In this document: piece after piece, positions 25,316 through 34,483 of the stretch | Layout of the letters: each line of letters begins with the position of its first letter | Position numbering within the stretch: position 1 is the first letter of the stretch | Assembly (NCBI GenBank): GCA_964443005.1 | Contig: CAYUBI010000003.1 | Coordinates: 1-56,164 of the forward strand | Direction of reading: 5' to 3' | Length of the DNA stretch: 56,164 nucleotides | Origin: CAYUBI01 sp964443005 | GTDB lineage: Bacteria > Margulisbacteria > Riflemargulisbacteria > GWF2-35-9 > CAYUBI01 | Notes under the pieces: model-generated | Told to the model about the DNA's origin: nothing | The model's input: only the letters and a program-made list of their open reading frames with translations | The model's database searches: none | Position numbers and translations under genes: made by a program

Positions 25316-26367
25316 ATGATCGGTTGATCTTGAAATTATTATTTGGTGTTTCTGTTGTTTTATTTGTCGTTATTATGGGAATTTGGGGTGGATATTATGC
25401 AAATCATACGTCTATTTCAACATCGAATCAGGAAATTCAATTTAAAATTATGAAAGGAGATGGATTAAATCAGATTTCTGATCGGCTAAAACAATCAGGA
25501 ATTATTCATATACCAAGATTTTTTAACCGTGTGGTTCGTTATTATAATCGAGAGAATAATTTCAAGTATGGAACTTATCGATTGTCGTTTCCTGCAAGTT
25601 TACAGGAAATCATGGAGCAGCTGCAAGATCCGAGTCATCTTGTTGTTATTAAATTAACGATTCCTGAAGGCATGAATATGTATGAGTTAGATGCGCTTCT
25701 TGCTCAAAAGGAAATTTCTATTCCTGGAGAGTTTATTCAACGTTGTACTGATTCTGATTTTATTCGCACATTAAAATTGCGTTATCCATTTTTGCATACT
25801 CTTCGTTCACCGAATTTAGAAGGTTTTTTGTTTCCTGACACTTATCAAATTGTAACTGAAATATCACTTGATGGAGTTATTTTAATGATTTTAGATAATT
25901 TTAATAATAAAGTTATTCCTGTTTATCATCAGTATCAAGCTACATTGCCTAAAGTTTATGGTAAATCATTGATGTTTTATGATTTAATGATTCTTGCATC
26001 TATTGTTGAACGCGAAGCTGTTGTTAATGAAGATAGGCCGTTGATTGCTTCTGTTTTTCTTAATCGTCTAAATCATAAAATGGCATTAGGTTCATGTCCT
26101 ACAGTTAAATATGCATTAAAACAGTTTTCAAAATCAATGTTAACTGCTGAAGATATTTCTATAGAATCTCCATACAATACCTATCGTATCAATGGATTGC
26201 CGCCTACGCCTATTTCCAATCCAGGGATATCGTCAATTTTGGGCGTACTAAAGTCAACAACAACAAATTATTATTATTTTATTTCAACAAATGATGGCCA
26301 TCATCATTTTAGTCGTACACAGCAAGAACATAACAATTGGCGAATAAAGTTAGGTTATCGCTCGTAA
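25312..26367 (+). CDS. mltG: MltG, endolytic murein transglycosylase
   Basis: A 351-residue single-pass inner-membrane protein (helix at residues ~8-28) that cuts nascent glycan strands. A LysM-like part (FKIMKGDGLNQISDRLKQSG) precedes the YceG domain: SPNLEGFLFPDTYQI, LASIVEREAVVNEDRPLIAS with the catalytic Glu, MALGSCPTVKYAL, and SPYNTYRINGLPPTPISNPG. The closing FISTNDGHHHFSRTQQEHN is also typical. It has AAAGGA upstream and couples to ruvX by ATGA. Its last 18 bases overlap the 3' end of uvrB on the other strand. Confidence 0.95.
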   Translation: MNDRLILKLLFGVSVVLFVVIMGIWGGYYANHTSISTSNQEIQFKIMKGDGLNQISDRLKQSGIIHIPRFFNRVVRYYNRENNFKYGTYRLSFPASLQEIMEQLQDPSHLVVIKLTIPEGMNMYELDALLAQKEISIPGEFIQRCTDSDFIRTLKLRYPFLHTLRSPNLEGFLFPDTYQIVTEISLDGVILMILDNFNNKVIPVYHQYQATLPKVYGKSLMFYDLMILASIVEREAVVNEDRPLIASVFLNRLNHKMALGSCPTVKYALKQFSKSMLTAEDISIESPYNTYRINGLPPTPISNPGISSILGVLKSTTTNYYYFISTNDGHHHFSRTQQEHNNWRIKLGYRS

Positions 26368-28353
26368 ATAATCTCGAATTACGGCTGCTTTTTCAAATTC
26401 TAGATTTTTGGCTGCTTGGTCCATTTCGTGACGCAAATCTGTAATCAGTTGCGGCAGCTCATCTGCTTTTAATGTGTCTGGATTAAATAGATAATCAAGT
26501 TTGTGATCTAATTGGCGTTGACGTTTATCGTGCTTTTTTCGAACGTTGATGGGAACTTCCCGTACATTATCTTTGACTGATTTTAAAATCGTGGTTGGAG
26601 TAATGCCATGTTCTATATTAAATTTTTCTTGAATAGTACGGCGTCGATTGGTTTCCTGCATGGCGCGTTTCATAGATTCTGTTATTTTGTCTGCATATAA
26701 AAGCACTAAGCCTTGTGCATTTCTAGCAGCGCGGCCAATAGTTTGAATCAGTGAACGCTCGTTTCTAAGAAATCCTTCTTTATCCGCATCAAGAATTGCT
26801 ACCAGAGAGACTTCAGGTAAATCTAGGCCTTCGCGAAGTAAATTGATTCCAATGAGTACGTCAAAAAGTCCTACACGTAAATCGTGCAGAATGTCGATTC
26901 TATCGAGAGTGTCAACATCTGCATGCATATAGCGTGCTTTAATTTCGTATTTATGTAAGTAGTTTGTGAGCTCTTCTGCCATTTTTTTGGTTAATGTAAC
27001 AACTAGCACGCGTTCATTATGTGCGATGCGGCCATTAATTTCTTTCATAATGTCCTCAATTTGACCTTTGGTGCCTCGAACTTCAATCATAGGATCTAAT
27101 AGTCCCGTAGGCCGAATAATTTGCTCTATGACACAATCATTGCCAACTGTATTAATTTCGAAGTCTCCAGGTGTTGCACTAACAAATAATGCTTTATGAA
27201 TTTTGCCAAAGTATTCATCAAAATTAAGTGGACGATTATCTAATGCAGATGGTAGTCGAAAACCATAATCTACTAGGACAGTTTTTCGTGAACGATCTCC
27301 AGCAAACATTCCTCGAATTTGTGGAAGTGTAACATGCGATTCATCTACGATCATTAAAAATTCTTTTGGAAAATAGTCGATAAGTGTGTCAGGAGGTTCT
27401 CCGGATTGTCGGCCAGCAAGATGACGTGAGTAGTTTTCAATACCATTACAGTATCCTATTTCTTTTAACATTTCGAGGTCGTAACGGGTTCGTTGTTCCA
27501 AGCGTTGATATTCTACGTGCATATCTCGTGATTTGAATTGCAATAAGCGTTCTGATAATTCGGATTCGATCTTTTCAATCATAGCTTCCAAGGTGTTAGG
27601 TAGCGTAAGGTAATGTGTAGCTGGGAACAAAAAAAACTGTGTTAATGACTGAGTTTTTTCTCCAGTAACAAAGTCCACAAGTGTTAGTTGTTCAATATCA
27701 TCACCAAAAAATTCTATACGTAGTACGCGTGTTTCATAAGCAGGAATAAGTTCGATAATATCACCACGAACACGAAATTTGCCTCGACTTAAGGCAATGT
27801 CATTTCGCTCATATTTAATTGCAATTAATAATTCCAGAAAATTATCTCGTCGAATTTTTTGTTTAATGTGGAGCTCGATTGATCCTTCTACATAAACATC
27901 TGGACTTCCTAGCCCATAGATACATGAAACTGAGGCTACGATAATTACATCTTTTCGCGAAAGCAAATTCATTGTAGCACTATGGCGTAAGCGTTCAATT
28001 TCCTCATTTATTGCTGTGTCTTTTTCAATATAGGTATCAGTGTGCGGGATGTAAGCTTCCGGTTGATAATAATCATAAAAGCTTACAAAATATTCTACTG
28101 AGTTAGTAGGGAAAAAATCTTTAAGTTCCGAACATAATTGCGCTGCAAGTGTTTTATTATGAGCGATAATTAATGTTGGTAGGTTTAATTGCTTGATAAT
28201 GTTGGCCATTGTGAATGTTTTTCCTGATCCAGTAACGCCTTTTAGAACTTGTAAAGGGCTGCCATTAGCAAAATTTTGCGTGATTTCATGAATTGCTTTC
28301 GGTTGATCACCTGCTGGTTGAAATGATGAAATTAGATTAAAGGAGGCACACAT
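26350..28353 (-). CDS. uvrB: UvrB, excision-repair damage-verification helicase
   Basis: Nucleotide-excision repair subunit working with UvrA and UvrC. It has PAGDQPKAI, Walker A GVTGSGKTFTMAN, the beta-hairpin region SFYDYYQPEAYIP, DESHVTLPQIRGM (Walker B), the helicase motif DLPEVSLVAILDADKEGF, and QTIGRAARNAQG. A C-terminal UVR motif ends the protein (LRHEMDQAAKNLEFEKAAVI). The start at 28353 gives the usual N-terminus CASFNLISSFQPAGD; an ATG at 28398 would add 15 residues encoded within the promoter. The -10 ends six bases before this ATG, so the transcript is likely leaderless. Confidence 0.96.
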   Translation of the reverse strand: MCASFNLISSFQPAGDQPKAIHEITQNFANGSPLQVLKGVTGSGKTFTMANIIKQLNLPTLIIAHNKTLAAQLCSELKDFFPTNSVEYFVSFYDYYQPEAYIPHTDTYIEKDTAINEEIERLRHSATMNLLSRKDVIIVASVSCIYGLGSPDVYVEGSIELHIKQKIRRDNFLELLIAIKYERNDIALSRGKFRVRGDIIELIPAYETRVLRIEFFGDDIEQLTLVDFVTGEKTQSLTQFFLFPATHYLTLPNTLEAMIEKIESELSERLLQFKSRDMHVEYQRLEQRTRYDLEMLKEIGYCNGIENYSRHLAGRQSGEPPDTLIDYFPKEFLMIVDESHVTLPQIRGMFAGDRSRKTVLVDYGFRLPSALDNRPLNFDEYFGKIHKALFVSATPGDFEINTVGNDCVIEQIIRPTGLLDPMIEVRGTKGQIEDIMKEINGRIAHNERVLVVTLTKKMAEELTNYLHKYEIKARYMHADVDTLDRIDILHDLRVGLFDVLIGINLLREGLDLPEVSLVAILDADKEGFLRNERSLIQTIGRAARNAQGLVLLYADKITESMKRAMQETNRRRTIQEKFNIEHGITPTTILKSVKDNVREVPINVRKKHDKRQRQLDHKLDYLFNPDTLKADELPQLITDLRHEMDQAAKNLEFEKAAVIRDYLRAIT

Positions 28354-28355
28354 AT

Positions 28356-28389
28356 AAGTATTATACTTCAAGTATGCTTCATTCGTGAA
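28356..28389 (-). promoter_or_regulatory. uvrB promoter with a palindrome over the -10
   Basis: Minus strand: -35 TTCACG (28384-28389), 18-base spacer, perfect -10 TATAAT (28360-28365), ATG six bases downstream. A 13-base perfect palindrome (AAGTAT-N-ATACTT, 28356-28368) is centred on the -10 and would be well placed as a repressor site. It is unlike the standard E. coli or Bacillus LexA boxes. Confidence 0.5.
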
Positions 28390-28476
28390 AAAGATCACTA
28401 TATATTAATATCTATCGATACAAGTTCGGGGTGCTAAGTTTCGATATATGGAATGTAATACGCATGGAGGTGGGAT

Positions 28477-28827
28477 ATGTTAGTTGAAAAAATGGATGTG
28501 AATATTCAAGAATCGGACTTTTTTCTTCCACATTTTGATATAGAATCAGAGTTAAGTCCAGAACAGCCAACTGTAGGAATGATGCAGCAGGTTGTTGCTG
28601 CTATTCCTAAAATTTTACAAGTTGCAGGTTTAGAAAAACGCCGACAGATATTTTCTGTAGTTTCAATCGTTTTAGCTTTTGGAGGAGTACTTCAAGAAAT
28701 GTCAAAAAATGAACAGACTTCGTTGGTAGATACTGTGACTGATATGATTCTTGAAGATCCTAGTAAACTTGAAGATATTGAATCTTTTATGCATCGAACG
28801 CAAGTATATCAAGCGATAGAGGTGTAA
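28477..28827 (+). CDS. Unrecognised 116-residue protein
   Basis: I do not recognise this protein. It is acidic at the N-terminus, then has an amphipathic or hydrophobic middle (MMQQVVAAIPKILQVAG and IFSVVSIVLAFGGVLQEM) and an acidic C-terminal helix. No signal peptide or cofactor motif is visible. GGAGGTGGGAT precedes the ATG, an excellent ribosome site, so it is surely translated. It is the first gene of a two-gene unit that ends at a strong terminator; the second gene starts two bases after its stop. Confidence 0.65.
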   Translation: MLVEKMDVNIQESDFFLPHFDIESELSPEQPTVGMMQQVVAAIPKILQVAGLEKRRQIFSVVSIVLAFGGVLQEMSKNEQTSLVDTVTDMILEDPSKLEDIESFMHRTQVYQAIEV

Positions 28828-28829
28828 TT

Positions 28830-29144
28830 ATGTTGATGCAAGTCTCAGAAACAGTAATTCAGAATCAAAAGAAATATGAAAATTATAATCGAGTTGTTGC
28901 TTCAATTATGAATCGTGATTTTTCAGTTATTTTAATGGAACGTATACATGCAGCACAAGGACGTTCTCAATCAGGAATTAATCAGCGACGCAAAGAGGAT
29001 TTTTTACCAATATCTATGATAGAAGATACTGATTCTGAAGCATATATGGCTGCCAATATTCGCAAAGTAATTCGGAAATTGGATAAGAAAAATCAGTTTT
29101 CGGATATTGAATCCCATCTTTTAAATAAGTTAGCAGAATCTTAG
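28830..29144 (+). CDS. Unrecognised 104-residue protein
   Basis: Not recognised. A basic, mostly helical protein with a central Arg/Gln/Ser stretch (RIHAAQGRSQSGINQRRKED) and a charged C-terminal helix (IRKVIRKLDKKNQF). No export signal. GAGGTG in the tail of the preceding gene serves as its ribosome site, so the pair is translationally linked; an acidic protein followed by a basic one suggests a complex, which is inference only. A terminator follows four bases after the stop. Confidence 0.6.
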   Translation: MLMQVSETVIQNQKKYENYNRVVASIMNRDFSVILMERIHAAQGRSQSGINQRRKEDFLPISMIEDTDSEAYMAANIRKVIRKLDKKNQFSDIESHLLNKLAES

Positions 29145-29147
29145 TAG

Positions 29148-29180
29148 AAGGAACAGGATGAAAAAATCCTGTTCCTTTTT
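29148..29180 (+). terminator. Intrinsic terminator after the unknown pair
   Basis: A 12-bp perfect stem (29148-29159 with 29166-29177), six-base loop, T-run to 29180. On the opposite strand no T-run follows, so it serves mainly the plus-strand genes. Confidence 0.92.
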
Positions 29181-29192
29181 AATGTTAAGCTT

Positions 29193-29942
29193 TTATAGTT
29201 TAATTAATTTTTTCCCTTCGCCTTTAATATATTCTAACAGCTTTAATACATCTCCAGAAGGTTTGCCTTTAGTTAGGAAAGTGATTGGGCGTGATAATTC
29301 GGGTGTTATTGGTGAAACTATCGTATTATCCAGAACAGATGAAGGCCCAAAACCAATAGCCTCTGTTGAGCTTGCTACGTTTTGCTTTACATCATCAGCA
29401 GTATTCACATCTAGCACATTTGATAAATATTTTTCGCCATCCATCATATTTTTTTGAAACATTGAATTGGTCCCTGAAATTAACTTGCCCCATACAACAA
29501 TAATTGGTAAATCTTGCCATCCAAGCTCTGCCCAATTTGTTATGGTTCCTGTGAAAATTCCTTTTAATTGTTGTTTCGACAATTCTTTGATAGGATTGTC
29601 CTTATTTAGTAATATTTTGATTGAATCTTTTCCAATTACTTCTGAATCATATAGTCGAATATCTTTTATTGCCACACCCTCTGTTTTCATTAACTTTTCC
29701 CAGTCTGTAATTGATAATCCACCAATTGCAACATCAATAGAATTTTTTTCTAAATCAGACCATGCAATTTTGGGTCCAGATGAAAGAATTGTTAGCTTTA
29801 TCCCAGTTGTTTTTTCAAAAGAATTTTTTATTGGTTTTAAAATGCCTTCTGTAGCCGCAGCACCAGATCCAATTTTCAATTCTCCTGCAAATACTAGGCT
29901 ACATGCCATAATAATTACGAATGCATATTTTAAAAAGTTCAT
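29193..29942 (-). CDS. PstS-like periplasmic binding protein
   Basis: A 249-residue type-2 periplasmic binding protein with a signal peptide ending near VFAG. LKIGSGAAATEGILKPI, IDVAIGGLSITDWE, LKGIFTGTITNWAELG and SSTEAIGFGPSSVLD parallel PstS and related anion binders, but the TGSG phosphate loop is altered, so the ligand may not be phosphate. No pstCAB genes are here. It follows a chemoreceptor by 112 bases on the same strand and may present ligand to it. AGGGG lies before the ATG. Confidence 0.75.
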   Translation of the reverse strand: MNFLKYAFVIIMACSLVFAGELKIGSGAAATEGILKPIKNSFEKTTGIKLTILSSGPKIAWSDLEKNSIDVAIGGLSITDWEKLMKTEGVAIKDIRLYDSEVIGKDSIKILLNKDNPIKELSKQQLKGIFTGTITNWAELGWQDLPIIVVWGKLISGTNSMFQKNMMDGEKYLSNVLDVNTADDVKQNVASSTEAIGFGPSSVLDNTIVSPITPELSRPITFLTKGKPSGDVLKLLEYIKGEGKKLIKL

Positions 29943-30054
29943 TTTTTTCCCCTATTTTCAATTTTATCATATATAAGATTGAATCCTATTGATAGTTTAT
30001 TTCGACGAAGCAAAGAAAAATTTGTTGAATGTTTCTATTTCATTTTTTTCTCCT

Positions 30055-32835
30055 TTATTTAATAATAAATTGTTTTACTTCATCCATCGTTTGCTGTGAT
30101 AAAGCTGATAACTCTTCTGTAGATGCTGTTATTTCTTCTGCTACTGCAGTGTTGTCTTCGGCAATTACACTTAATTTTCCAACATTATCTTTTATTGATG
30201 CCAATGCTGACATTTGTGCTTCGATTAATCCTGCAATGTTTTGCATCATAGTACCGGATTGTTTGACAGATTCAGAAATATTTTCCATATAATTATGCAC
30301 ATCTTTTGCAGAATCTACCCCTTCTTGTGTTTTTTCTACGGCTTGTTGAACTAAAACCGATATTTCATTAACAGAATTTGCAGAGTTTTCTGCAAGTTTT
30401 CTAACTTCGTCAGCTACAACTGCAAAGCCTTTTCCATGCTCCCCTGCCCTTGCTGCTTCTATTGCTGCATTTAAAGCCAACAAATTTGTTTGACTTGCAA
30501 TTTCGCCAATTACATCTGTAATTTTATTGATTTCCATGCTGCTAACTGCAATTGCATTAACAACACCAACCATACTGTTAATCTTTTCTAAGCCTTTATT
30601 TACCAAAATGACTGCTTCATTTGCATCCATATTTACTTTTGACGTATTTTTGGCTACATTTTCAATAGATGTATTTGCTTCTTTGATGGATTCCTCAATA
30701 AGTTTAATTGAATTAACTTGGTTTTGTGCAGATTCTGAAACTAGTGATACGGCAATGCTCGATTGATGGCTTGCTTCTGCTACACTTGAGGTATGCTGAT
30801 TAATTTTTGATAAAGTTCCACTTAAAATACTTAATGTATTATTAATATTATCTATGAGTTTTTGAATATCACCGTGTGCCTTAACGTCAACTCGTTCATC
30901 TAACTTTTTATTTGCTACAGCACTCATGATGCAATTGATTTTCTTAATACTTTCATCCAGCATAGACAAAGCATTATTAATGTTATTCTTCAGTATATCT
31001 AAATCACCATATAATTTTGTAGTTACTCTGGCGCCAAAGTCTCCCTTTGCTAATGACCCTATTACATTTCCAATATCATTCACTGCTAAACTTATTTGTT
31101 CAATTGATGCATTAACATTTATTTTCATTTTATTTAAATCGCCATGAAGATTTACTGTAATTTTTTGAGAAAAATCTCCTTTTGCTACTGAACTCATAAC
31201 TTTGTTAATGTCACCCAAGGCGGATTCTAAATCAGCTAAAAGTTCATTAAATGATTTTACTGTAAGGCCGACTTCATCCTCTTTTTGTATCATAGTTCTT
31301 ATGCTGAAGTCACTATTTTTTCTTACGCCATTCACCATAGTCTGTAAGGTAAGTAACGGGCCAATAATGCTTTTTTCTAATTTAAGACTGAATAATACCC
31401 CAATTGTTAGGCCGCCTATACTTGCTGCAAGCATAAAAAATACAATATAACGTACTATTTTGTTAACACTGATAATTGTTTTTGCTTGTTCGTTTTGAGC
31501 TAATGCAATCGATTCTTTTCCTTTTTCATTCTGTTTTGCTATAATTTCTCTGAGTTTTATATTAATCTGATTGGCTTTATTTTGCATCTCAATGCTGTTT
31601 TTTATTTTATCAATTGCGCCATCATTAGTTGTTAATAGATTACTTATTTCTGATATTGAATTTTTTACTTCACGTAGAATTTCAATTTCTCTTTTGGCAT
31701 TGAGTTTGAATAATATTTTTTCTATTTTAGTAGCTGCTTTATTTGATAATTCTATTTTCGTTGCAACATTTATCGCTAATTCTTGTAATTCAGCTGCGGT
31801 TTTAGCTAGAAATAGCCGACTAATTGCATTACTTAATCCGTAACCTTCTGCTGTATATTCTGAATTATTACGAAGAACTTCATTTGCTAGGTTAGATTGT
31901 GAAAATATGCCTATTTGATTTTGTGATTCAATAATTGATTTATCACTAATTGAAGCTGTATCGTTATCGACGTTCAGCATAATAACAGAAAACTGCTCCT
32001 TTAATTTAGTAAAAATTTGTTCATATTTAGTTTTGTCAGGTTGTTCGCTTTTATCATTTATTACCGTATTCTTAATTTTCATAAATTCGTCAAGTAATTC
32101 AAAAAATCCGATAATGTCATTTTTTAAGCCTACATTATAATTTAAATAATTATTTTGCAATAATTTATTTTTGACTAAATTTATTTTACTTTTTGTTATT
32201 AAATAGTCTCTTTTACTTGTCAGTGAATAGAGGTCTAACATATATAGTTGCGTATCTTTAGCATAGACACTTAGTGTGCTAATATCTTTTAATCGTTTAT
32301 TGATAGCATCAGTATCTTTCATCGAAATTGAAAAAGATTCTCCCTGTTTTTGTTGAATAGCTTTGATATTATTACCCAAATTATCCAGTTTTTCATTTGA
32401 TAAATTTATTTTTGTGGCCATGTTTTTTTCAGATTCCATGCCGTTATTAATGGCTTTAATTCTTTTTTGCGATATTTGAATGAGTTCATCAGAAATATTT
32501 TTTATTTCGTTAAATGTATTATGTCGTTTATCACCAATGGAAACAAACCATATTTCAACTTTCTTTAATTCTTCAATGGATTTTTCACCCTCTGCTTTTG
32601 CTTCATTCAAATCGTTTATTGAATTCGCAGCACTTACTTTAAATAAATCAGCTAATGTATTTTGCAAAACTTTTTGGTATTCAATTGTTTTTACTTGATA
32701 GGGCGTACTTCTTTCAGTCAAATAATTTAGATTACTTTTTACAAATAAAATCCCTAATATACTTCCTATTGCTATAATAGTAATAATTCCTGATACTAAA
32801 AATGTATTTAATTTTAACATAGTTTTTATATTCAT
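30055..32835 (-). CDS. Methyl-accepting chemotaxis receptor with multiple HAMP repeats
   Basis: A 926-residue transmembrane receptor. Membrane helices lie at ~10-32 and ~462-482, enclosing a large (about 430-residue) helical periplasmic sensor. Then come a HAMP domain (~483-540) and three repeats of about 45 residues (AKGDFSQKITVNLHGDL, AKGDFGARVTTKLYGDL, ANKKLDERVDVKAHGDI), a poly-HAMP array. The signalling tip reads IASQTNLLALNAAIEAARAG followed by EHGKGFAVVADEVRKLA. No CheR-binding pentapeptide ends the protein. The ATG at 32835 has AGGGGTGA six bases upstream; the ATG at 32889 would add 18 residues without a ribosome site. The binding protein follows. Confidence 0.95.
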   Translation of the reverse strand: MNIKTMLKLNTFLVSGIITIIAIGSILGILFVKSNLNYLTERSTPYQVKTIEYQKVLQNTLADLFKVSAANSINDLNEAKAEGEKSIEELKKVEIWFVSIGDKRHNTFNEIKNISDELIQISQKRIKAINNGMESEKNMATKINLSNEKLDNLGNNIKAIQQKQGESFSISMKDTDAINKRLKDISTLSVYAKDTQLYMLDLYSLTSKRDYLITKSKINLVKNKLLQNNYLNYNVGLKNDIIGFFELLDEFMKIKNTVINDKSEQPDKTKYEQIFTKLKEQFSVIMLNVDNDTASISDKSIIESQNQIGIFSQSNLANEVLRNNSEYTAEGYGLSNAISRLFLAKTAAELQELAINVATKIELSNKAATKIEKILFKLNAKREIEILREVKNSISEISNLLTTNDGAIDKIKNSIEMQNKANQINIKLREIIAKQNEKGKESIALAQNEQAKTIISVNKIVRYIVFFMLAASIGGLTIGVLFSLKLEKSIIGPLLTLQTMVNGVRKNSDFSIRTMIQKEDEVGLTVKSFNELLADLESALGDINKVMSSVAKGDFSQKITVNLHGDLNKMKINVNASIEQISLAVNDIGNVIGSLAKGDFGARVTTKLYGDLDILKNNINNALSMLDESIKKINCIMSAVANKKLDERVDVKAHGDIQKLIDNINNTLSILSGTLSKINQHTSSVAEASHQSSIAVSLVSESAQNQVNSIKLIEESIKEANTSIENVAKNTSKVNMDANEAVILVNKGLEKINSMVGVVNAIAVSSMEINKITDVIGEIASQTNLLALNAAIEAARAGEHGKGFAVVADEVRKLAENSANSVNEISVLVQQAVEKTQEGVDSAKDVHNYMENISESVKQSGTMMQNIAGLIEAQMSALASIKDNVGKLSVIAEDNTAVAEEITASTEELSALSQQTMDEVKQFIIK

Positions 32836-32965
32836 GAATTCACCCCTACGAAAATCATACCATAAAACATTTTTTTGAAAAGTACCCATTTTTTTAGATT
32901 TTTGTTCTTTACAAATTGTATGTCTTCCATCAAAATATATCTTCTTGAGAAATAAGGAAATTCAC

Positions 32966-34455
32966 ATGAAACAAGTTGTTTTGACTTTTATATTTTTATC
33001 TGTGTCTTTGGCAATCGCTGCACCACTATTATCTTTTACGGATGTATGTACTTTGGCCTTAACAAAAAATAAATATCTTTTAACGAAAATTGAGGATTAT
33101 GAAATAGCAAAAACACAAACAGATCAAGCGTGGGCAACTGTTTTGCCCTCACTAAAATTAGAATCAAGCTATTCTAAATATCATGCTTCACTGGGTGGTG
33201 GCACATCAGCTGCATTAACAGGCTTTTTTACTGGTTTGGCGCAGGTTATTCCATCGTTGAATGCTTTAATGGCAGGCGGAAGTCCTTTTGCTTCAGAAAA
33301 TGATACGTATACTACTAAAATTTCGGTTTCTCAAGTTATTTTTGGTACGCATATTTTGCCAACGCTTGAAGCTAGTCAGTCTGCTTTAAAAATGGCAGAA
33401 GCAAATGTAAACCAACAAAAACAACAGTTACTGAGTGATGTTGCAACTCAGTATTTTCAGTTGGTTAAATTAGAAAAAAATTTGACATTGCTTTTGGATA
33501 CAAAACGTAGTTTTGAGCAACATTATAAAAACACTGAAGAGTTGATTAATAATGGATTTGCTTATAATAATGCATTATTGCGTATTGAGGTTGAAATGGC
33601 GCGCATTGAAAAAAATATTTTGGATCTAAGGAATGCAGAGCAAAATGCGAAAACAGCATTTAGTAATTTTATCGGATATCCTTTAGCAGAGAATTTTGAT
33701 CTTACATTTTCTTTAGAAGTTCCTTTTCCTGTAACAGATAATTTTTCTCTTGATTTTGCTTCAATTATTGATCAACGTTCAGATGTTCAATCTATAAAGC
33801 AGATGATTCTGTTGTTAGAGGCTAATATTGCGTTGAATGCTAGTAAGTCATGGCCTGTTTTGTTTGCAGCAGGTTCTTATGGATATGTGAATGGTCAAAA
33901 GTTTTCGTTTTCTGATGCGGACAAAGAATGGATGGTTGCTTTGTCTGGATCTTGGCAACTTTTTGATGGAATGAGCACAGCAGCTAAAGTGGATGAAGCG
34001 CGTCATAATCTTAAAAAAATGCAAATCGAACCATTCCCTTACAACACGATCATTGGGGGATAGGATACCATCTCTCTCCCACGAAGTGAAAAAAACCCAA
34101 ACATTCGGAAAACTAAATTTTTTAAAATNNNNNNNNNNATCTTAAAAAAATGCAAATTAATCTTGATTTACTAACTCAAGGAATTGAATTAGAAATGAAG
34201 GCTGTTCGTTCTGCAATATCGTCTGCTCATCAAAAGATTATTTTGTCTGAACGGAGCTTGTCATTAGCTAAAGACAATCTTAATCAAGTGAAAACATTGT
34301 ATAATTTAGGAAGTGCAACTAATATCGATGTTTTGGATGCTCAAAATATGCTGTTTTCTGCACAAAAAGATTTAATGGAAAGCCAAATTGATGTTGTATT
34401 AGCACAAATTTCTGTATTAAAAACGCAGGGGTTGTTAATCTATTCAGGTCATTAA
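32966..34455 (+). CDS. TolC-type outer-membrane efflux protein (interrupted only by an assembly gap)
   Basis: Outer-membrane channel of the RND pump that follows. Signal peptide 1-19 (ending AIAA), then two repeats of the TolC fold: long coiled helices (SQSALKMAEANVNQQKQQ and LKAKQ-like stretches) and strands such as TTKISVSQVIFG and LSGSWQLFDG. Ten N at 34129-34138 split it, but a 19-base repeat (34008-34026 and 34139-34157) flanks the gap; collapsing it joins EARHNLKKMQINLDLLTQG in frame and gives 452 residues, normal for TolC. The 102 bases at 34027-34128 look foreign. AAGGA lies eight bases before the ATG at 32966. Confidence 0.88.
34129..34138. other. Scaffold gap (10 N) inside tolC
   Basis: Ten undetermined bases. 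A 19-base direct repeat lies on both sides; removing 34027-34157 restores the tolC frame, so the contig end at 34027-34128 is probably chimeric. Confidence 0.95.
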
Positions 34456-34483
34456 GCTACACGAAAAACAAGGAGCTAAAATA

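Noticed and set aside
28351..28398. uvrB start at the upstream ATG (28398)
   Set aside because: It would place the promoter inside the coding region and add 15 residues not expected at a UvrB N-terminus.
29467..29976. 169-codon plus-strand frame opposite the PstS-like gene
   Set aside because: Antisense shadow without a ribosome site; the minus frame has a signal peptide and family motifs.
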